The notes below the pieces were generated by a model. That model worked only from the letters and a program-made list of their open reading frames with translations. It ran no database searches and was not told where the DNA came from. A stretch of DNA of 64,000 bases from Chitinophagales bacterium. GTDB taxonomy: Bacteria; Bacteroidota; Bacteroidia; Chitinophagales; Chitinophagaceae. Shown here one piece after another: positions 8,720-17,979 of the stretch (within the stretch, counting starts at the first letter, position 1; each line of letters starts with the position of its first letter). The stretch is from NCBI GenBank assembly GCA_017303835.1, contig JAFLBI010000001.1, positions 1,550,001-1,614,000 on the forward strand, given 5' to 3'. The position numbers and the translations under genes were made by a program.

Positions 8720-11179
8720 CTATTTCGTAATATTAATAATCGCTAATATCATGGTTGTCATGCCCACTAAGCCAGATGTGATTCCAATGATTTCTCCTGT
8801 ACTCATGCTTCTGCTTCGTTTCTTTTCAGGCACATAGATTTCTGCACCGGGACTCAATGATGGATAATTTCTAAAAAATAAAAACTGTTTTGTGGCTGCC
8901 ACTTTTCCGTTTGCATAAACTACATACACTTCTTTCTTTTTTGCAGACTCCGTAAACCCACCTGCTTCTGCAATGGCATCACGCAGACTAAGACCAGAGG
9001 TATGGACCATTTTCTTGGACAAATGCACTGCTCCAAATACCTGCACCATTTTATTTCGTGCAGGCACCTCAATGATATCACCATCTTGTAAAGCAATATC
9101 TAATGTAGAGCCCGGCTGTGCAACAGCGCCGGCAATATCGGCAGCAACAATCTGCATGGCCGTATCAATAACGCGCATTAAGGTTGATTTGGCCAAGCTA
9201 TCCCCTACTTCCTTTAACACGAGGCTTTTCCTCAGCGCTTTCAAATTGGGATCCATACTGTTAGCAAAAGTGTTGCGTAAGAGTATGGCAGATTCCATAT
9301 CGGCAGTGGCCAGACTGCCCCCAGCTCTGGCTATCACTGCACTAATAGGTTCTTGTTGATTGGTTAAAGTGTATTGCCCTGGAAATAATACCTCGCCTTT
9401 AATTGTAACTGTACCAGCATAGCGATTTCTCGGCAAACGCTTTACCGTTACTTGATCAAAGGGTTCTAATAAAAAGTCATTATTCGTAGTAACTGAAAGA
9501 CTATCTGACAAATCAATTCTCTTAATTACTGTCAATACACTTGTATCAGCCAATGTTGCGTCTTTCCTGATTCTTCTCGCTATCTCAATCTGACGGAGAC
9601 TGCTATTGTCTTTCAATCCGCCTGCCAACAAAATAGCGTCTTTCAAAGCCATTTTATCCGTAAATGCAAATTGGCCCGGATTATTCACTTCACCAGCTAC
9701 ACTTATGGTATAGGCTTCCCTTAGCTCCGCTTTCAGGAAAATATGAATAGAATCATTTTTTTGTAAGGACATATTCCATTGACCTTTCAGCACATCTGCC
9801 ACGCTGAAGTTTTCCAATATTGCTTCATGGTCTGGCAGTAACCTCCTCAAAAAAGCACGGTCCAGAAAGGCATTTTCTTTTAATTCAACACGTTTTAAAA
9901 GATCGCGAAGCGTTGGATATTTATCTACTGAATATTCACCCGGATAAAAAACAGCACCACTAATTTGTACTCTGTTTTGAAAACGCTGAGGTAAGGTTCT
10001 AACGTTTAACTCATCTGATGAACGCAGCTTAAAACTGAATAAACTGTCATTAGGCACATCAATAATTTCTCTGCCCTTTCTTCCGATTCTGCGAACAGTT
10101 ACCGTTTCCAGATCTGCATCATCTGCAAAACCACCCGCAAATTCTCTGATGACGTCCAACATACACTCTCCACCGGAACATTCAAAGATGGCAGGACGTT
10201 TTACTGCCCCGCTAATAGACACCCTGGTTTGATAGGTATTCACTTTAATGATATCATCGTCCTGAAGCAGGATATTTTTCCGCAAATCACCTCTTAACAA
10301 AAAGTCGTACAAATCAAATTGTACAATCGTTTTTCCGTTTCTAATCAGTTGGATATTTCTAAAAGACCCATTTGCAGATGGACCACCAGATACATACAAA
10401 GCATTCGCTATTGTAGATAAAGAGGATAAGGAATAAGTTCCTGGTCTGCTTACTTCACCAATCAGAATTACCCGAATGGTTCTGATTTGTCCTAATGAAA
10501 CCTGTACAGTAGTAGCCCCTGTCTTAATTGCCGGATAGAGTGTAGTCAATGCCGATCGAATCTTAGCCGTTGCTTCATCAATGGTTAAGCTGGATACTTT
10601 AACCGGGCCGATATTCGGAAAGCGAACCTCACCTTCTGCGTTGATTCGCATTTTATATGTACGCTCTGAGTAGCCAAATACATCTATTACTAATTCGTCA
10701 TCAGGACCAAGAATATAATTGCGCGGCGTAGCCATGCGCATATTGGGTTCGAAGGTTAGATTGGTATTTGAAAAGAGTTCCTGACCAAATATTCGCAATC
10801 CCCCAACAGTAGCTGGAGCAGGCGAAGGCGCGACTGCTGATACGGCATCTCTTTTGGCATAGGTTTGGTCTACCGCTTTATTAACCGTTTGTTTATTCAA
10901 CGTGGCATAACGTTGCCGAATTTTGGCAATCTGTATTGGGGACAATCCTCTTTCCGTTGCTTTCGCTTCCAAAGCTGCTTCTGATAAACCTGATAACTGA
11001 GCACGATTGATAAACTGCATGAACTGCTCATCAGAAAGCGCATCTATATCGATACTGGCTATTTCTATACCAGCTGGAATTTGTGCCTTTGTTTCTGGCA
11101 AATAAAAGATAAAGGCAAGCATCAGCAAGATGCTTCCAAAGAGCTGCTTTGGCATGTTTTGGTTCAGGTTTAGTCGCAA
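8720..11179 (-). CDS. SLBB-domain polysaccharide export outer-membrane protein (Wza-like), copy 2
   Basis: 819 residues, same architecture as the protein at 1555-3978: signal peptide ending near PETKA|Q (residues 28-33), helical LSDEQFMQFI/LSEAALEAKA repeats, polysaccharide export domain (NYILGPDDELVIDVFGYSER), multiple SLBB repeats (ISGAVKRPAIFEC, ISGAVFYPGEYS, VAGEVNNPGQFAF, IKGEVLFPGQYTL) and a C-terminal hydrophobic helix. Corresponding blocks align along the full length, so the two genes are paralogues from an old duplication. Unlike copy 1 it has no adjacent Wzz-like gene; the next gene downstream is the acyltransferase beyond a 1.3-kb repeat-filled gap. It contains a CSGGEC pair of cysteines in one SLBB block that copy 1 lacks. 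Two exporters may serve two polymers, or one may be a spare. Confidence 0.92.
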   Translation of the reverse strand: MRLNLNQNMPKQLFGSILLMLAFIFYLPETKAQIPAGIEIASIDIDALSDEQFMQFINRAQLSGLSEAALEAKATERGLSPIQIAKIRQRYATLNKQTVNKAVDQTYAKRDAVSAVAPSPAPATVGGLRIFGQELFSNTNLTFEPNMRMATPRNYILGPDDELVIDVFGYSERTYKMRINAEGEVRFPNIGPVKVSSLTIDEATAKIRSALTTLYPAIKTGATTVQVSLGQIRTIRVILIGEVSRPGTYSLSSLSTIANALYVSGGPSANGSFRNIQLIRNGKTIVQFDLYDFLLRGDLRKNILLQDDDIIKVNTYQTRVSISGAVKRPAIFECSGGECMLDVIREFAGGFADDADLETVTVRRIGRKGREIIDVPNDSLFSFKLRSSDELNVRTLPQRFQNRVQISGAVFYPGEYSVDKYPTLRDLLKRVELKENAFLDRAFLRRLLPDHEAILENFSVADVLKGQWNMSLQKNDSIHIFLKAELREAYTISVAGEVNNPGQFAFTDKMALKDAILLAGGLKDNSSLRQIEIARRIRKDATLADTSVLTVIKRIDLSDSLSVTTNNDFLLEPFDQVTVKRLPRNRYAGTVTIKGEVLFPGQYTLTNQQEPISAVIARAGGSLATADMESAILLRNTFANSMDPNLKALRKSLVLKEVGDSLAKSTLMRVIDTAMQIVAADIAGAVAQPGSTLDIALQDGDIIEVPARNKMVQVFGAVHLSKKMVHTSGLSLRDAIAEAGGFTESAKKKEVYVVYANGKVAATKQFLFFRNYPSLSPGAEIYVPEKKRSRSMSTGEIIGITSGLVGMTTMILAIINITK

Positions 11180-11871
11180 TAAGCCCCCACGGCTTAGAGG
11201 ACTAAATTAATATAACATTATCGTCACTTTGAAGTTTTTGTATCATTTCACATGAAAATCATACTAAAGTATGAACAGAATTTTCGCATCTAAATGGCCC
11301 GGCGAGAATGGAATTAAATCTATTTATTTGATAATCAATTAATTACACTCAATTGGATAATTAGAAAGGTTTAGGGAATAACATTGCTCGAATTGCATCA
11401 AATGATACATAGGGCTCTGACACGCGAAAGAAGCTATGAGATAATTTATTAAAAAATGAGTAAGGCTTAAGGCCTAAAGCTTTAAAAAAGAGAATCGAGG
11501 AAAGAAAGTCGAAAAGACTTAGAGAAGAAGAAAGAAGTTAGAAGATAGTAGCTAGATTTTTTTGCTGAAGATTAATCAAGCACAAAAATTATCCTAGCGA
11601 ACCTTTGCGTCAATGTGACTTGGCGGTTAAACCAATCAAACACAAGAGCTATAGAACAGGGAACAGAGGAAGACAGAAGTCAAAAGTTAAAATTCAAAAG
11701 CAAAAAGGTGAAGAATTCTTGCGAGCAACTAAAACAACTCTGCGTAAACTCTTTTAGCTCTGCATCTCTGCGGTGAAATTTTAGAAGACAGCAGTTAGAA
11801 GTTAGTCGCCAGCTTATGTGCTACATGACACGACAAAACATTAACTATGGAGCATTATCCATAAACCACCA
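11180..11871. other. 692-nt gap with composite repeat
   Basis: No gene seen. The first 280 nt, upstream of the SLBB gene, are AT-rich and must contain its promoter, but no clear TAnnTTTG was found. The rest is composite-repeat copy B. Confidence 0.6.
11531..11813 (+). repeat. composite intergenic repeat, copy B
   Basis: Closest copy to A. Both carry AAATTATCCTAGCGAA, GACTTGGCGGTTAAACCAAT, AATAGAACAGGGAACAGAGG (here CTATAGAACAGG), TTGCGAGCAACTAAAACAAC, GTAAACTCTTTTA and GCATCTCTGCGGTGA, ending in AGAAGTTAG. Confidence 0.8.
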
Positions 11872-12351
11872 TCACACCGCTTCTAACATTACCGTCGCAT
11901 AAGCCACCAACCCTTCTTCTCTACCGGCGAAGCCCATTTGTTCTGTGGTAGTGGCTTTGATAGAAACTTCATCAGTTGTTACACCAACAATCGCCGCAAT
12001 GGTTTCCTGCATTTGTGTAACGTAAGGCTTGATTTTGGGTTTTTCTAAACAAAGTGTAGAATCAATATTACCCACTCGCCAGCCTTTCGACTGGATGAGC
12101 TCATTCGTGCGCTTCAATAAAATCTTACTATCAATACCCTTATAGGCAGGATCTGTATCCGGAAAATGCTTGCCTATGTCGCCCAAAGCAAGCGCACCCA
12201 ACATAGCATCACAAATGGCGTGCAATAATACATCGGCATCACTATGTCCTAATGCGCCCTTGGTGTGCGGCACCAATACCCCACCCAACCACAATTCACG
12301 ACCTTCTACTAAACGATGGAAATCAATTCCTGAACCTATGCGGATTTTCAT
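11872..12351 (-). CDS. ispF: 2-C-methyl-D-erythritol 2,4-cyclodiphosphate synthase
   Basis: 159 residues, the normal family length. IspF cyclises 4-diphosphocytidyl-2-C-methyl-D-erythritol 2-phosphate, releasing CMP, in the cytoplasmic MEP pathway to isoprenoids. Signature features: IRIGSGIDFHRL with metal ligands D10 and H12, ALGHSDADVLLHAICDAMLGA, GDIGKHFPDTDP, and the C-terminal KATTTEQMGFAGREEGL. The protein forms a homotrimer with a zinc site between subunits. It is a single-gene unit between two repeat-filled gaps, not linked to ispD. A near-consensus -7 (TAATTTCG) ends about 10 nt upstream of the start. Confidence 0.97.
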   Translation of the reverse strand: MKIRIGSGIDFHRLVEGRELWLGGVLVPHTKGALGHSDADVLLHAICDAMLGALALGDIGKHFPDTDPAYKGIDSKILLKRTNELIQSKGWRVGNIDSTLCLEKPKIKPYVTQMQETIAAIVGVTTDEVSIKATTTEQMGFAGREEGLVAYATVMLEAV

Positions 12352-12364
12352 GGTACGAAATTAG

Positions 12365-12735
12365 CCCTAATAAAGGCAAAACTGAAAAGGGAAAAGCAAA
12401 AAGTATAAAATGACTTGAGATGAAAGCCGAGGGCCGAAAAAAGAAAAACGAAAAGGCTTAGAAGAGAGCAGTTAGAAGCTAGCAGTTAGCTTTTCTCGCA
12501 AGGGGCGCAAGGTTATTTAAGTGCGCAAAGCTTCCTTGCGAATCTTAGTGCCTTGGCGCTTGCCTTCCGAAGCTTTAGCGTAGGGAGGTCTTTGCGGTTA
12601 AACCAATCAAACAGAAGAACAATAGAACAGGGAACATAGGAATACTGAAGTCAAAAGGCAAAATTCAAAAGCAAAAAAGGTGAAGAATTCTTGCGAGCAA
12701 ATAAATACTTGGCGCGCTTTGCGTGAAAATTTAAC
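12365..12735 (+). repeat. composite intergenic repeat, copy C
   Basis: Longest copy. Opens like D1 (AGATGAAAGCCG, AACGAAAAGGCTTAGAA), then AGTTAGAAGCTAGCAGTTAG, a variant of the TTGGCG block interrupted by the CCGAAGCTTTAGCG palindrome, GCGGTTAAACCAATCAAACA, AATAGAACAGGGAACATAGG, GAAGTCAAAAGGCAAAATTC and TTCTTGCGAGCAAATAAATA. Confidence 0.75.
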
Positions 12736-12940
12736 CATAAGTATTGAACCACGGAGACGCGGCGGCACAGCGAAACACTACGCTTGAAAAGAAAATAAAA
12801 CAGAAGTTAGTAGCTTGTTTTTCTCGGTAAACGAGGAATGCTAAATGCTTAAAGGATAAAAATCTCTGCGTTAACTCTGGCAACTCCTTTTCTCTGCGGT
12901 TAAATAAATGAATTGTCCTTCAAGGCGGAGTAGTGCAAAT

Positions 12941-12988
12941 ACCCCTCAGTCCCCTGCGGGGCCAGCTCCCCTTGGCAGGTGAGCATAT
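12941..12988. repeat. 48-nt palindromic intergenic repeat, copy 2
   Basis: Near-identical to 4769-4816 (46 of 48 positions). The CAGGTGAG change weakens the second hairpin relative to copy 1. Confidence 0.8.
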
Positions 12989-13172
12989 GTTGAAAAAAAT
13001 TGACTATTTAACTATACGTCTACTAATACTATACTTAATAGTTCGACTCAAATTTCAAATCACAAATTAGAAACTGTCAATCTATATCAGAAAAGCACAG
13101 CACAAGCCAAAGATCCGCCTACGTCAAGACTTCGGCGGACAAGCCAGCCCCTAAAGACCAAAGACCTTTCCC

Positions 13173-14309
13173 TTACTTACTATCCTGCCCGATATCAAAC
13201 ATCACCCCGAAACGAAGGGTGTTGGATAATGGGTTACGCGTAACACCACTACCAGATGGAACGAGGTAAGATAAATTGATGGTCAAGAAACTTGTTTTGA
13301 AACCGGCACCCAGCGAGAAAAACTTTCTATTACCACGGGAATCATCTTCATAGAAATAACCACCACGCGCAAAGAATTGCTCATTGTAAGCATATTCCAT
13401 ACCGGCTGAAACTTGTAAAGAATTCAATCCACCACTGGTACCACCGAATGACTTGAACCAACTTGATAACACACTCTGCGAACGATAATCAGATAATGCA
13501 GCAGAATCTGCAGAAAAATTACCCGTAGCAACAGGTGGAGCTGGTACTAAGAGTTTATTGATATCTAATCCGAATGTAATCTTGTTGGAAGGATCCATCT
13601 CCGTGGTATAACTGAAACCTAAACCCAGATTGGCTGGGATGAAATCCTTATTTCTCGCATCGTTGGTATAACCAATCTTCGTACCCAGATTAGAAATGGT
13701 TAAACCAGCTGCAAAACCTCTTCCTCCTTCCGGCGCAGCTTGGTAATACAAGGCAATATCACCAGCTACTGCATTACCCGCTTTATACACCACACCACCT
13801 ACATCACCTGTCACCAATCTTGAATTGATATAACGCATCGCTACAGAAATACCCAGATTACTATTGATCTGACGCGCATAACCTGCATCCAATGCAAATT
13901 CTGCAGGGCGCACGTTATTCAAAATATTACCAGAGAAATCCGTGAGCTGAATATTACCTAAACTGAAGAATCGGATAGAACCAAAAACTGCTTGCTCTAC
14001 ATCCAAATGCTTATAGCCTGATGCACTCATCAGGTACACATCATTCAAGCCAAGATCTTTCAACCATGGCGTATAGGTTAATGCCAATTGTCCTGATTTT
14101 TTGGCAAAGGGAATTTTTGCCTGATTCCAGAAAACAGCATTGGCATCGGGTGAGATGGCAATACCCAGATCGCCCATACCTCCCGCACGCGCATCAGGTG
14201 AAATACGCAGAAACGGCACTGCAGTAGTGACAATATTGATTGAGTTCTGTGCATAGGTATATGTTACACCTGCCAGTAATCCGGCAAAAGCCAGCATGAT
14301 TTTTTTCAT
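13173..14309 (-). CDS. porV: type IX secretion system outer-membrane protein PorV (LptO)
   Basis: 378 residues: signal peptide to about residue 20 (TYA|QNS), then the PorV signature near the mature N-terminus (TAVPFLRISPDARAGGMGDLGIA, here residues 31-53) and alternating beta-strand sequence of a FadL-like 14-strand outer-membrane barrel, ending in LRFGVMFDIGQDSK. PorV delivers cargo leaving the SprA translocon to the PorU sortase. Next to porU and gldJ, the order known from Flavobacterium johnsoniae, which makes the call firm. It follows porU by 83 nt on the same strand, so it may be co-transcribed or have its own promoter. Confidence 0.95.
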   Translation of the reverse strand: MKKIMLAFAGLLAGVTYTYAQNSINIVTTAVPFLRISPDARAGGMGDLGIAISPDANAVFWNQAKIPFAKKSGQLALTYTPWLKDLGLNDVYLMSASGYKHLDVEQAVFGSIRFFSLGNIQLTDFSGNILNNVRPAEFALDAGYARQINSNLGISVAMRYINSRLVTGDVGGVVYKAGNAVAGDIALYYQAAPEGGRGFAAGLTISNLGTKIGYTNDARNKDFIPANLGLGFSYTTEMDPSNKITFGLDINKLLVPAPPVATGNFSADSAALSDYRSQSVLSSWFKSFGGTSGGLNSLQVSAGMEYAYNEQFFARGGYFYEDDSRGNRKFFSLGAGFKTSFLTINLSYLVPSGSGVTRNPLSNTLRFGVMFDIGQDSK

Positions 14310-14392
14310 AACACGATTTAACGTTCAATAAACGTACAAGCAAAGTAACAGCTTGTGTTGGTCAGGTAGAAATTGTATCGATAGCGTGTCGA

Positions 14393-17300
14393 TTAAAATA
14401 GGATTAATTGACCGGTTGTACCGGCTTGTTCATCATTCTCTTGTACAATAATACGATAAAAATAAGTTCCACTACCCAGTTTTTTGCCCTGATCATCCGT
14501 GCCATTCCACTGAATTTGCACGCTTCTGGTACCTGCCGAACGCACTTGCTGATTGATCTGCTTCACCAATCGGCCCTGCGTATTGTATACCGCTATCTGC
14601 ACCTGCAAGTCTCTCTCAGGACGATTGTGCTCAAAACTGAACGTGGTGGTATACCTGAATGGATTGGGGAAATTCATCACTTTTGCTAATTGCAACTGTC
14701 CCGATTTGCCTACCCAACAAGTAATGGTTATCTCTGATGAATTATTCACCACATCCCAGGCTTTGATGCGCAAACTGTGCTTGCCTTCCGATAAAAGAGG
14801 CATAGGAAAGCGCACAAATCCACGCTGAAAACTATTGGGGGCAGCTGTATAAAATCCGTTCAGCACAATACTGTTTTTCTCATCGCCATCAATCACCAAA
14901 ACCATATCATGGCCAATACCTGTACCGGAAGTATTGATACCCGATTGATCAAATAAATCAAGTAACAATACCGGGCTGTTATTGGTGAGTCCGCCTGATC
15001 GGAAGAGTGTATCATTCAGCCAGGCACGAATCATGGGACCAACATTATCCGGATTCACTGCTGCGGCAGTACCGCCGATGAAAAGGTCTGTATTCACGCC
15101 AGCTGCATCAGTAAGGTTGTTTTGCGCATACAAACTGATTCGCCCTTTACCAGATTGATAGCTGATGTCTTTGGGCACCACAAAACTGAACTGAAACTTA
15201 CCATTCGTTACAGTACTATTACCCTTGAACAACACACTAGTTTGCGCTAAAAAACTGGTTACCGGACTGGCAGGATCATTACCTCTTGTTTTTACTTCTT
15301 GTGCTTTATCGTACACTACTGGTGCAAGCTGACCATTAAAATCGTTGATGATTTGTCCGGATGCATTCACAATCTCTCCTTCAAATGTATTGCGCTCCAA
15401 TGCTTTGAGTGTATCATTATTCGTTAGCGAATTGCCATTCAATTTTGTTAATCGAATTTGGTATTGTGGAAAGCCAAGTCGCATAGCAGGATCACCTAAT
15501 AAAGTAAATTTTCTGTTATTCAACACATCACCAAATCCTTGATAGGTCTGGTTTTTAGCGATGCGCACTGCATCACCTAAGGTTGGATAAACCCCATTTG
15601 CATCAGGCTTTAGCGCGATGCGTAAATAGTTTTCATTCATGATGCGATTGCTGTAAGCAAACACCACACGCGTGGTGGTCATCAAGGCAATAGCACCATT
15701 TTCGTTGCCCATCAAAACCTGATCGCCCAAAGACGATTTTGTTGGATCATCATGCGGTGCAAAATCACAGGTAGCTGTTAAGAACAAAGGGAGCTTATCT
15801 GCATTGCGTAATCTCCTCACTTCATCCTGACTAAACACGGCTTCTTCTGCTAATCGCTGATAGCTTCCATGACCGGTGTAATTGTAATACAAAGCCCCAT
15901 TGAACAATTGATTCACGATGGCATCATTCACTGCAGGATAACGTGAACCACTGCTACCACTCACTTGCGGAAAAGCATCTAGATAAATTTTCTTTGGCTG
16001 GAATAATGGATTCGTATTGTTGCTGATGGTAGTCATTGACTCTGCATCATTCAAATGCAGGTTACCATCCTTATCATCTGCCACAAAAACAAGATTGGTA
16101 CGCCAATCGCCCAAAGCATTTGCACTATGGTAGCGAATGATTTTATCGACCATCACTTTTGCCTCCGCAACATTGTGCGCTGGAATGCGACCAATACCAA
16201 TATCTAATAAAGATGGTGGCGAAGTCAATGCCACATCATCTGCATCATCGAGTAAGCCAAAGAAATCATCTGACACATGGCTGATCAATGGATCCAATGC
16301 ATTTGCACTTTGATAAACCGGCACCAGATTGATATTGTTGGGTATTCGGTTTTTGTAATCAAATGATCCAGAGCCGAAGAGCAGCAAATATTTTGGTCGG
16401 TCTGTTGGCAAGCGATCATAATACATTTTCACAAAATCGCGTATCGCGGCAGGATCGGCCATGCCGCCACCAAACTCATGATAAAGCTGATCAGTTTGCA
16501 CCACATGCACACGATAGCGATATTTCTCCCGATGAAAAGCGGCTAAGCGATTGGCTTCTGCCAGCAAGCTGGGATGGGTGATGATGAGGTAATCTGCTGC
16601 AGTGATATTGTGCAGGTTCTGGTTATTGATTCGACCCAATGCAACAGGCGTCAACAAACCGGTTGGTTGAAAAGCGATGTATTCTCTCAACCGAGATGCA
16701 TCGCGATTGAAACGAAGCTGTGTTCCGTTAACAGTTGAATTCATTCGAACAGGCTGGAATGGATCGGTGATTTCCCAGACCTGCGTAATAGCATTCGCTC
16801 CATTTAATGTAAAGCCCGTTATGGCGTTTGCACCAACCGATGACCAGTCGCGGAACGATAATTGAGTGGCACTACCCATCTGTAAACTAGCCGGACCTTG
16901 TATTTCAAACCAATTGAGCCAGCCCTGTGCATTGCTATTGCCTGCCTGAAATGCATAGCTCAAACTCAAGTTTGTACCCGGTACAGCGAATGTGTTTGTC
17001 TGCGTAGCGCTGGTGGCGAAAGCATCTAAAAATCCTCCAGAAATAGCTGCCAGATTGATCTGCTGTCGGGTTTGTCCGTTTACTTGCACAGTGAAATTAG
17101 GCACACTACCCACACTCCTGGCAGCCATGCTGCTAGTGATGAATGCGTTGCTATTGGCGAGCAGGTTAGGCAAGTTCACCGTGAAATTGCGGCTGGTTTG
17201 TCCGGCAACCGTGCTGAAACTCTCTCCAAACCATTCCCGACCGCTATTTAGAAAATTGGTTTGATCATTCTCATAGAAGTGGCGTTCCCAGTAAGTGTTC

Positions 17301-17806
17301 ACGTTAACCGTTGGGTTTGCGTTAGCGGCAGTTTCCACTCTCCTGCCTTGTCCGCCCAAAGTCAAATACACAAATGTGGTATCCCCATAAGGGTTTTTCT
17401 GGTGATTGAATCGCTGATTCAGACTGTCTTTCAACCACTTATGCGGCGATTGTCCGTAAAAAAGGATATAGTCCTGTCCGTTGAGTACCCCATCGCCTCC
17501 GTCTACAATTTCTATAGCCAGCTCGGTTAGGTCATCTGGTCTTGGGGCCTGATTGGCTTCAGGAATCAGGAAGCCTTGCCGACTATACAGTCTGATGGTA
17601 TTACTGCTGATACTGCTTCCGGATATACCAAGACTGGAGAGTTGAGCCAAGTCAATTTTGTACATCCCTTCCTGTAGAATGCCCAATTTATACCAGTTAC
17701 CAGTAGCCAAAACCGACTGGCTAGCGTAGCTGCGCTGGGCATTGAGCGGACTAAACCCGCTAATGAGCAAAAAAAAGCACCAAAAAAGACTGAAAATCCG
17801 CATCAT
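14393..17806 (-). CDS. porU: type IX secretion system sortase PorU (gingipain-like C25 cysteine protease)
   Basis: 1137 residues. Signal peptide (1-23, SPLNA|Q), an N-terminal beta region, then the peptidase C25 domain (about 400-760) with catalytic histidine H646 in YNYTGHGSYQ and catalytic cysteine C680 in FLTATCDFAPHDDPTKSSLG. Immunoglobulin-like domains follow, and the C-terminal 80 residues are of the FlgD/T9SS sorting type (NFPNPFRYTT... WNGTDDQGKKLGSGTYFYR). PorU removes the C-terminal signal of T9SS cargo at the cell surface and attaches it to lipopolysaccharide. Size fits known PorU proteins. It is transcribed divergently from gldJ with 173 nt between, and upstream of porV. Confidence 0.95.
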   Translation of the reverse strand: MMRIFSLFWCFFLLISGFSPLNAQRSYASQSVLATGNWYKLGILQEGMYKIDLAQLSSLGISGSSISSNTIRLYSRQGFLIPEANQAPRPDDLTELAIEIVDGGDGVLNGQDYILFYGQSPHKWLKDSLNQRFNHQKNPYGDTTFVYLTLGGQGRRVETAANANPTVNVNTYWERHFYENDQTNFLNSGREWFGESFSTVAGQTSRNFTVNLPNLLANSNAFITSSMAARSVGSVPNFTVQVNGQTRQQINLAAISGGFLDAFATSATQTNTFAVPGTNLSLSYAFQAGNSNAQGWLNWFEIQGPASLQMGSATQLSFRDWSSVGANAITGFTLNGANAITQVWEITDPFQPVRMNSTVNGTQLRFNRDASRLREYIAFQPTGLLTPVALGRINNQNLHNITAADYLIITHPSLLAEANRLAAFHREKYRYRVHVVQTDQLYHEFGGGMADPAAIRDFVKMYYDRLPTDRPKYLLLFGSGSFDYKNRIPNNINLVPVYQSANALDPLISHVSDDFFGLLDDADDVALTSPPSLLDIGIGRIPAHNVAEAKVMVDKIIRYHSANALGDWRTNLVFVADDKDGNLHLNDAESMTTISNNTNPLFQPKKIYLDAFPQVSGSSGSRYPAVNDAIVNQLFNGALYYNYTGHGSYQRLAEEAVFSQDEVRRLRNADKLPLFLTATCDFAPHDDPTKSSLGDQVLMGNENGAIALMTTTRVVFAYSNRIMNENYLRIALKPDANGVYPTLGDAVRIAKNQTYQGFGDVLNNRKFTLLGDPAMRLGFPQYQIRLTKLNGNSLTNNDTLKALERNTFEGEIVNASGQIINDFNGQLAPVVYDKAQEVKTRGNDPASPVTSFLAQTSVLFKGNSTVTNGKFQFSFVVPKDISYQSGKGRISLYAQNNLTDAAGVNTDLFIGGTAAAVNPDNVGPMIRAWLNDTLFRSGGLTNNSPVLLLDLFDQSGINTSGTGIGHDMVLVIDGDEKNSIVLNGFYTAAPNSFQRGFVRFPMPLLSEGKHSLRIKAWDVVNNSSEITITCWVGKSGQLQLAKVMNFPNPFRYTTTFSFEHNRPERDLQVQIAVYNTQGRLVKQINQQVRSAGTRSVQIQWNGTDDQGKKLGSGTYFYRIIVQENDEQAGTTGQLILF

Positions 17807-17817
17807 ATCTGGAGATT

Positions 17818-17825
17818 CAAAAATA
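17818..17825 (-). promoter_or_regulatory. -7 box of porU
   Basis: Minus strand reads TATTTTTG, exact TAnnTTTG, ending 11 nt before the porU ATG. No -33 TTTG is seen. If real, the leader is only about 5 nt. Confidence 0.4.
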
Positions 17826-17979
17826 AGCCGGGGCGTTGCTACGTTATTAGGCAGCTGCGCGGCTCAAATTAGGATTTTCGTAACATTCGGGCGGCCATTT
17901 AACAAAAGACTAAGCATCAATTAGCTATATTCGCATCCACACATTTAAACACACAGGTATCTATTCAATATCTTAATCC

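Larger units (their letters stand above)
12352..13172. other. 821-nt gap filled with several repeat families
   Basis: No gene seen. Contains composite-repeat copy C, a CCGAAGCTTTAGCGTAGGGAGG hairpin-type repeat (12563-12588) that recurs near 30050 and 30115, the 48-nt palindromic repeat (12941-12988) and a TCCGCC...GGCGGA imperfect palindrome near 13112-13138. Confidence 0.65.

Noticed and set aside
13112..13138. TCCGCC...GGCGGA inverted repeat downstream of porV as a terminator
   Set aside because: No T tract follows on the minus strand and the loop is long; more likely another dispersed repeat.
3979..13172. CRISPR array in the repeat-rich gaps
   Set aside because: Repeats are long, diverged and irregularly spaced, with no constant repeat-spacer period and no cas genes.
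14341..14347. TACTTTG boxes upstream of porV (and of tatA, 60822-60828)
   Set aside because: One base shorter than TAnnTTTG and without a -33 partner; not strong enough to call as promoters.
14822..15542. Frames opposite porU
   Set aside because: porU is continuous with both catalytic residues; opposite frames are chance.
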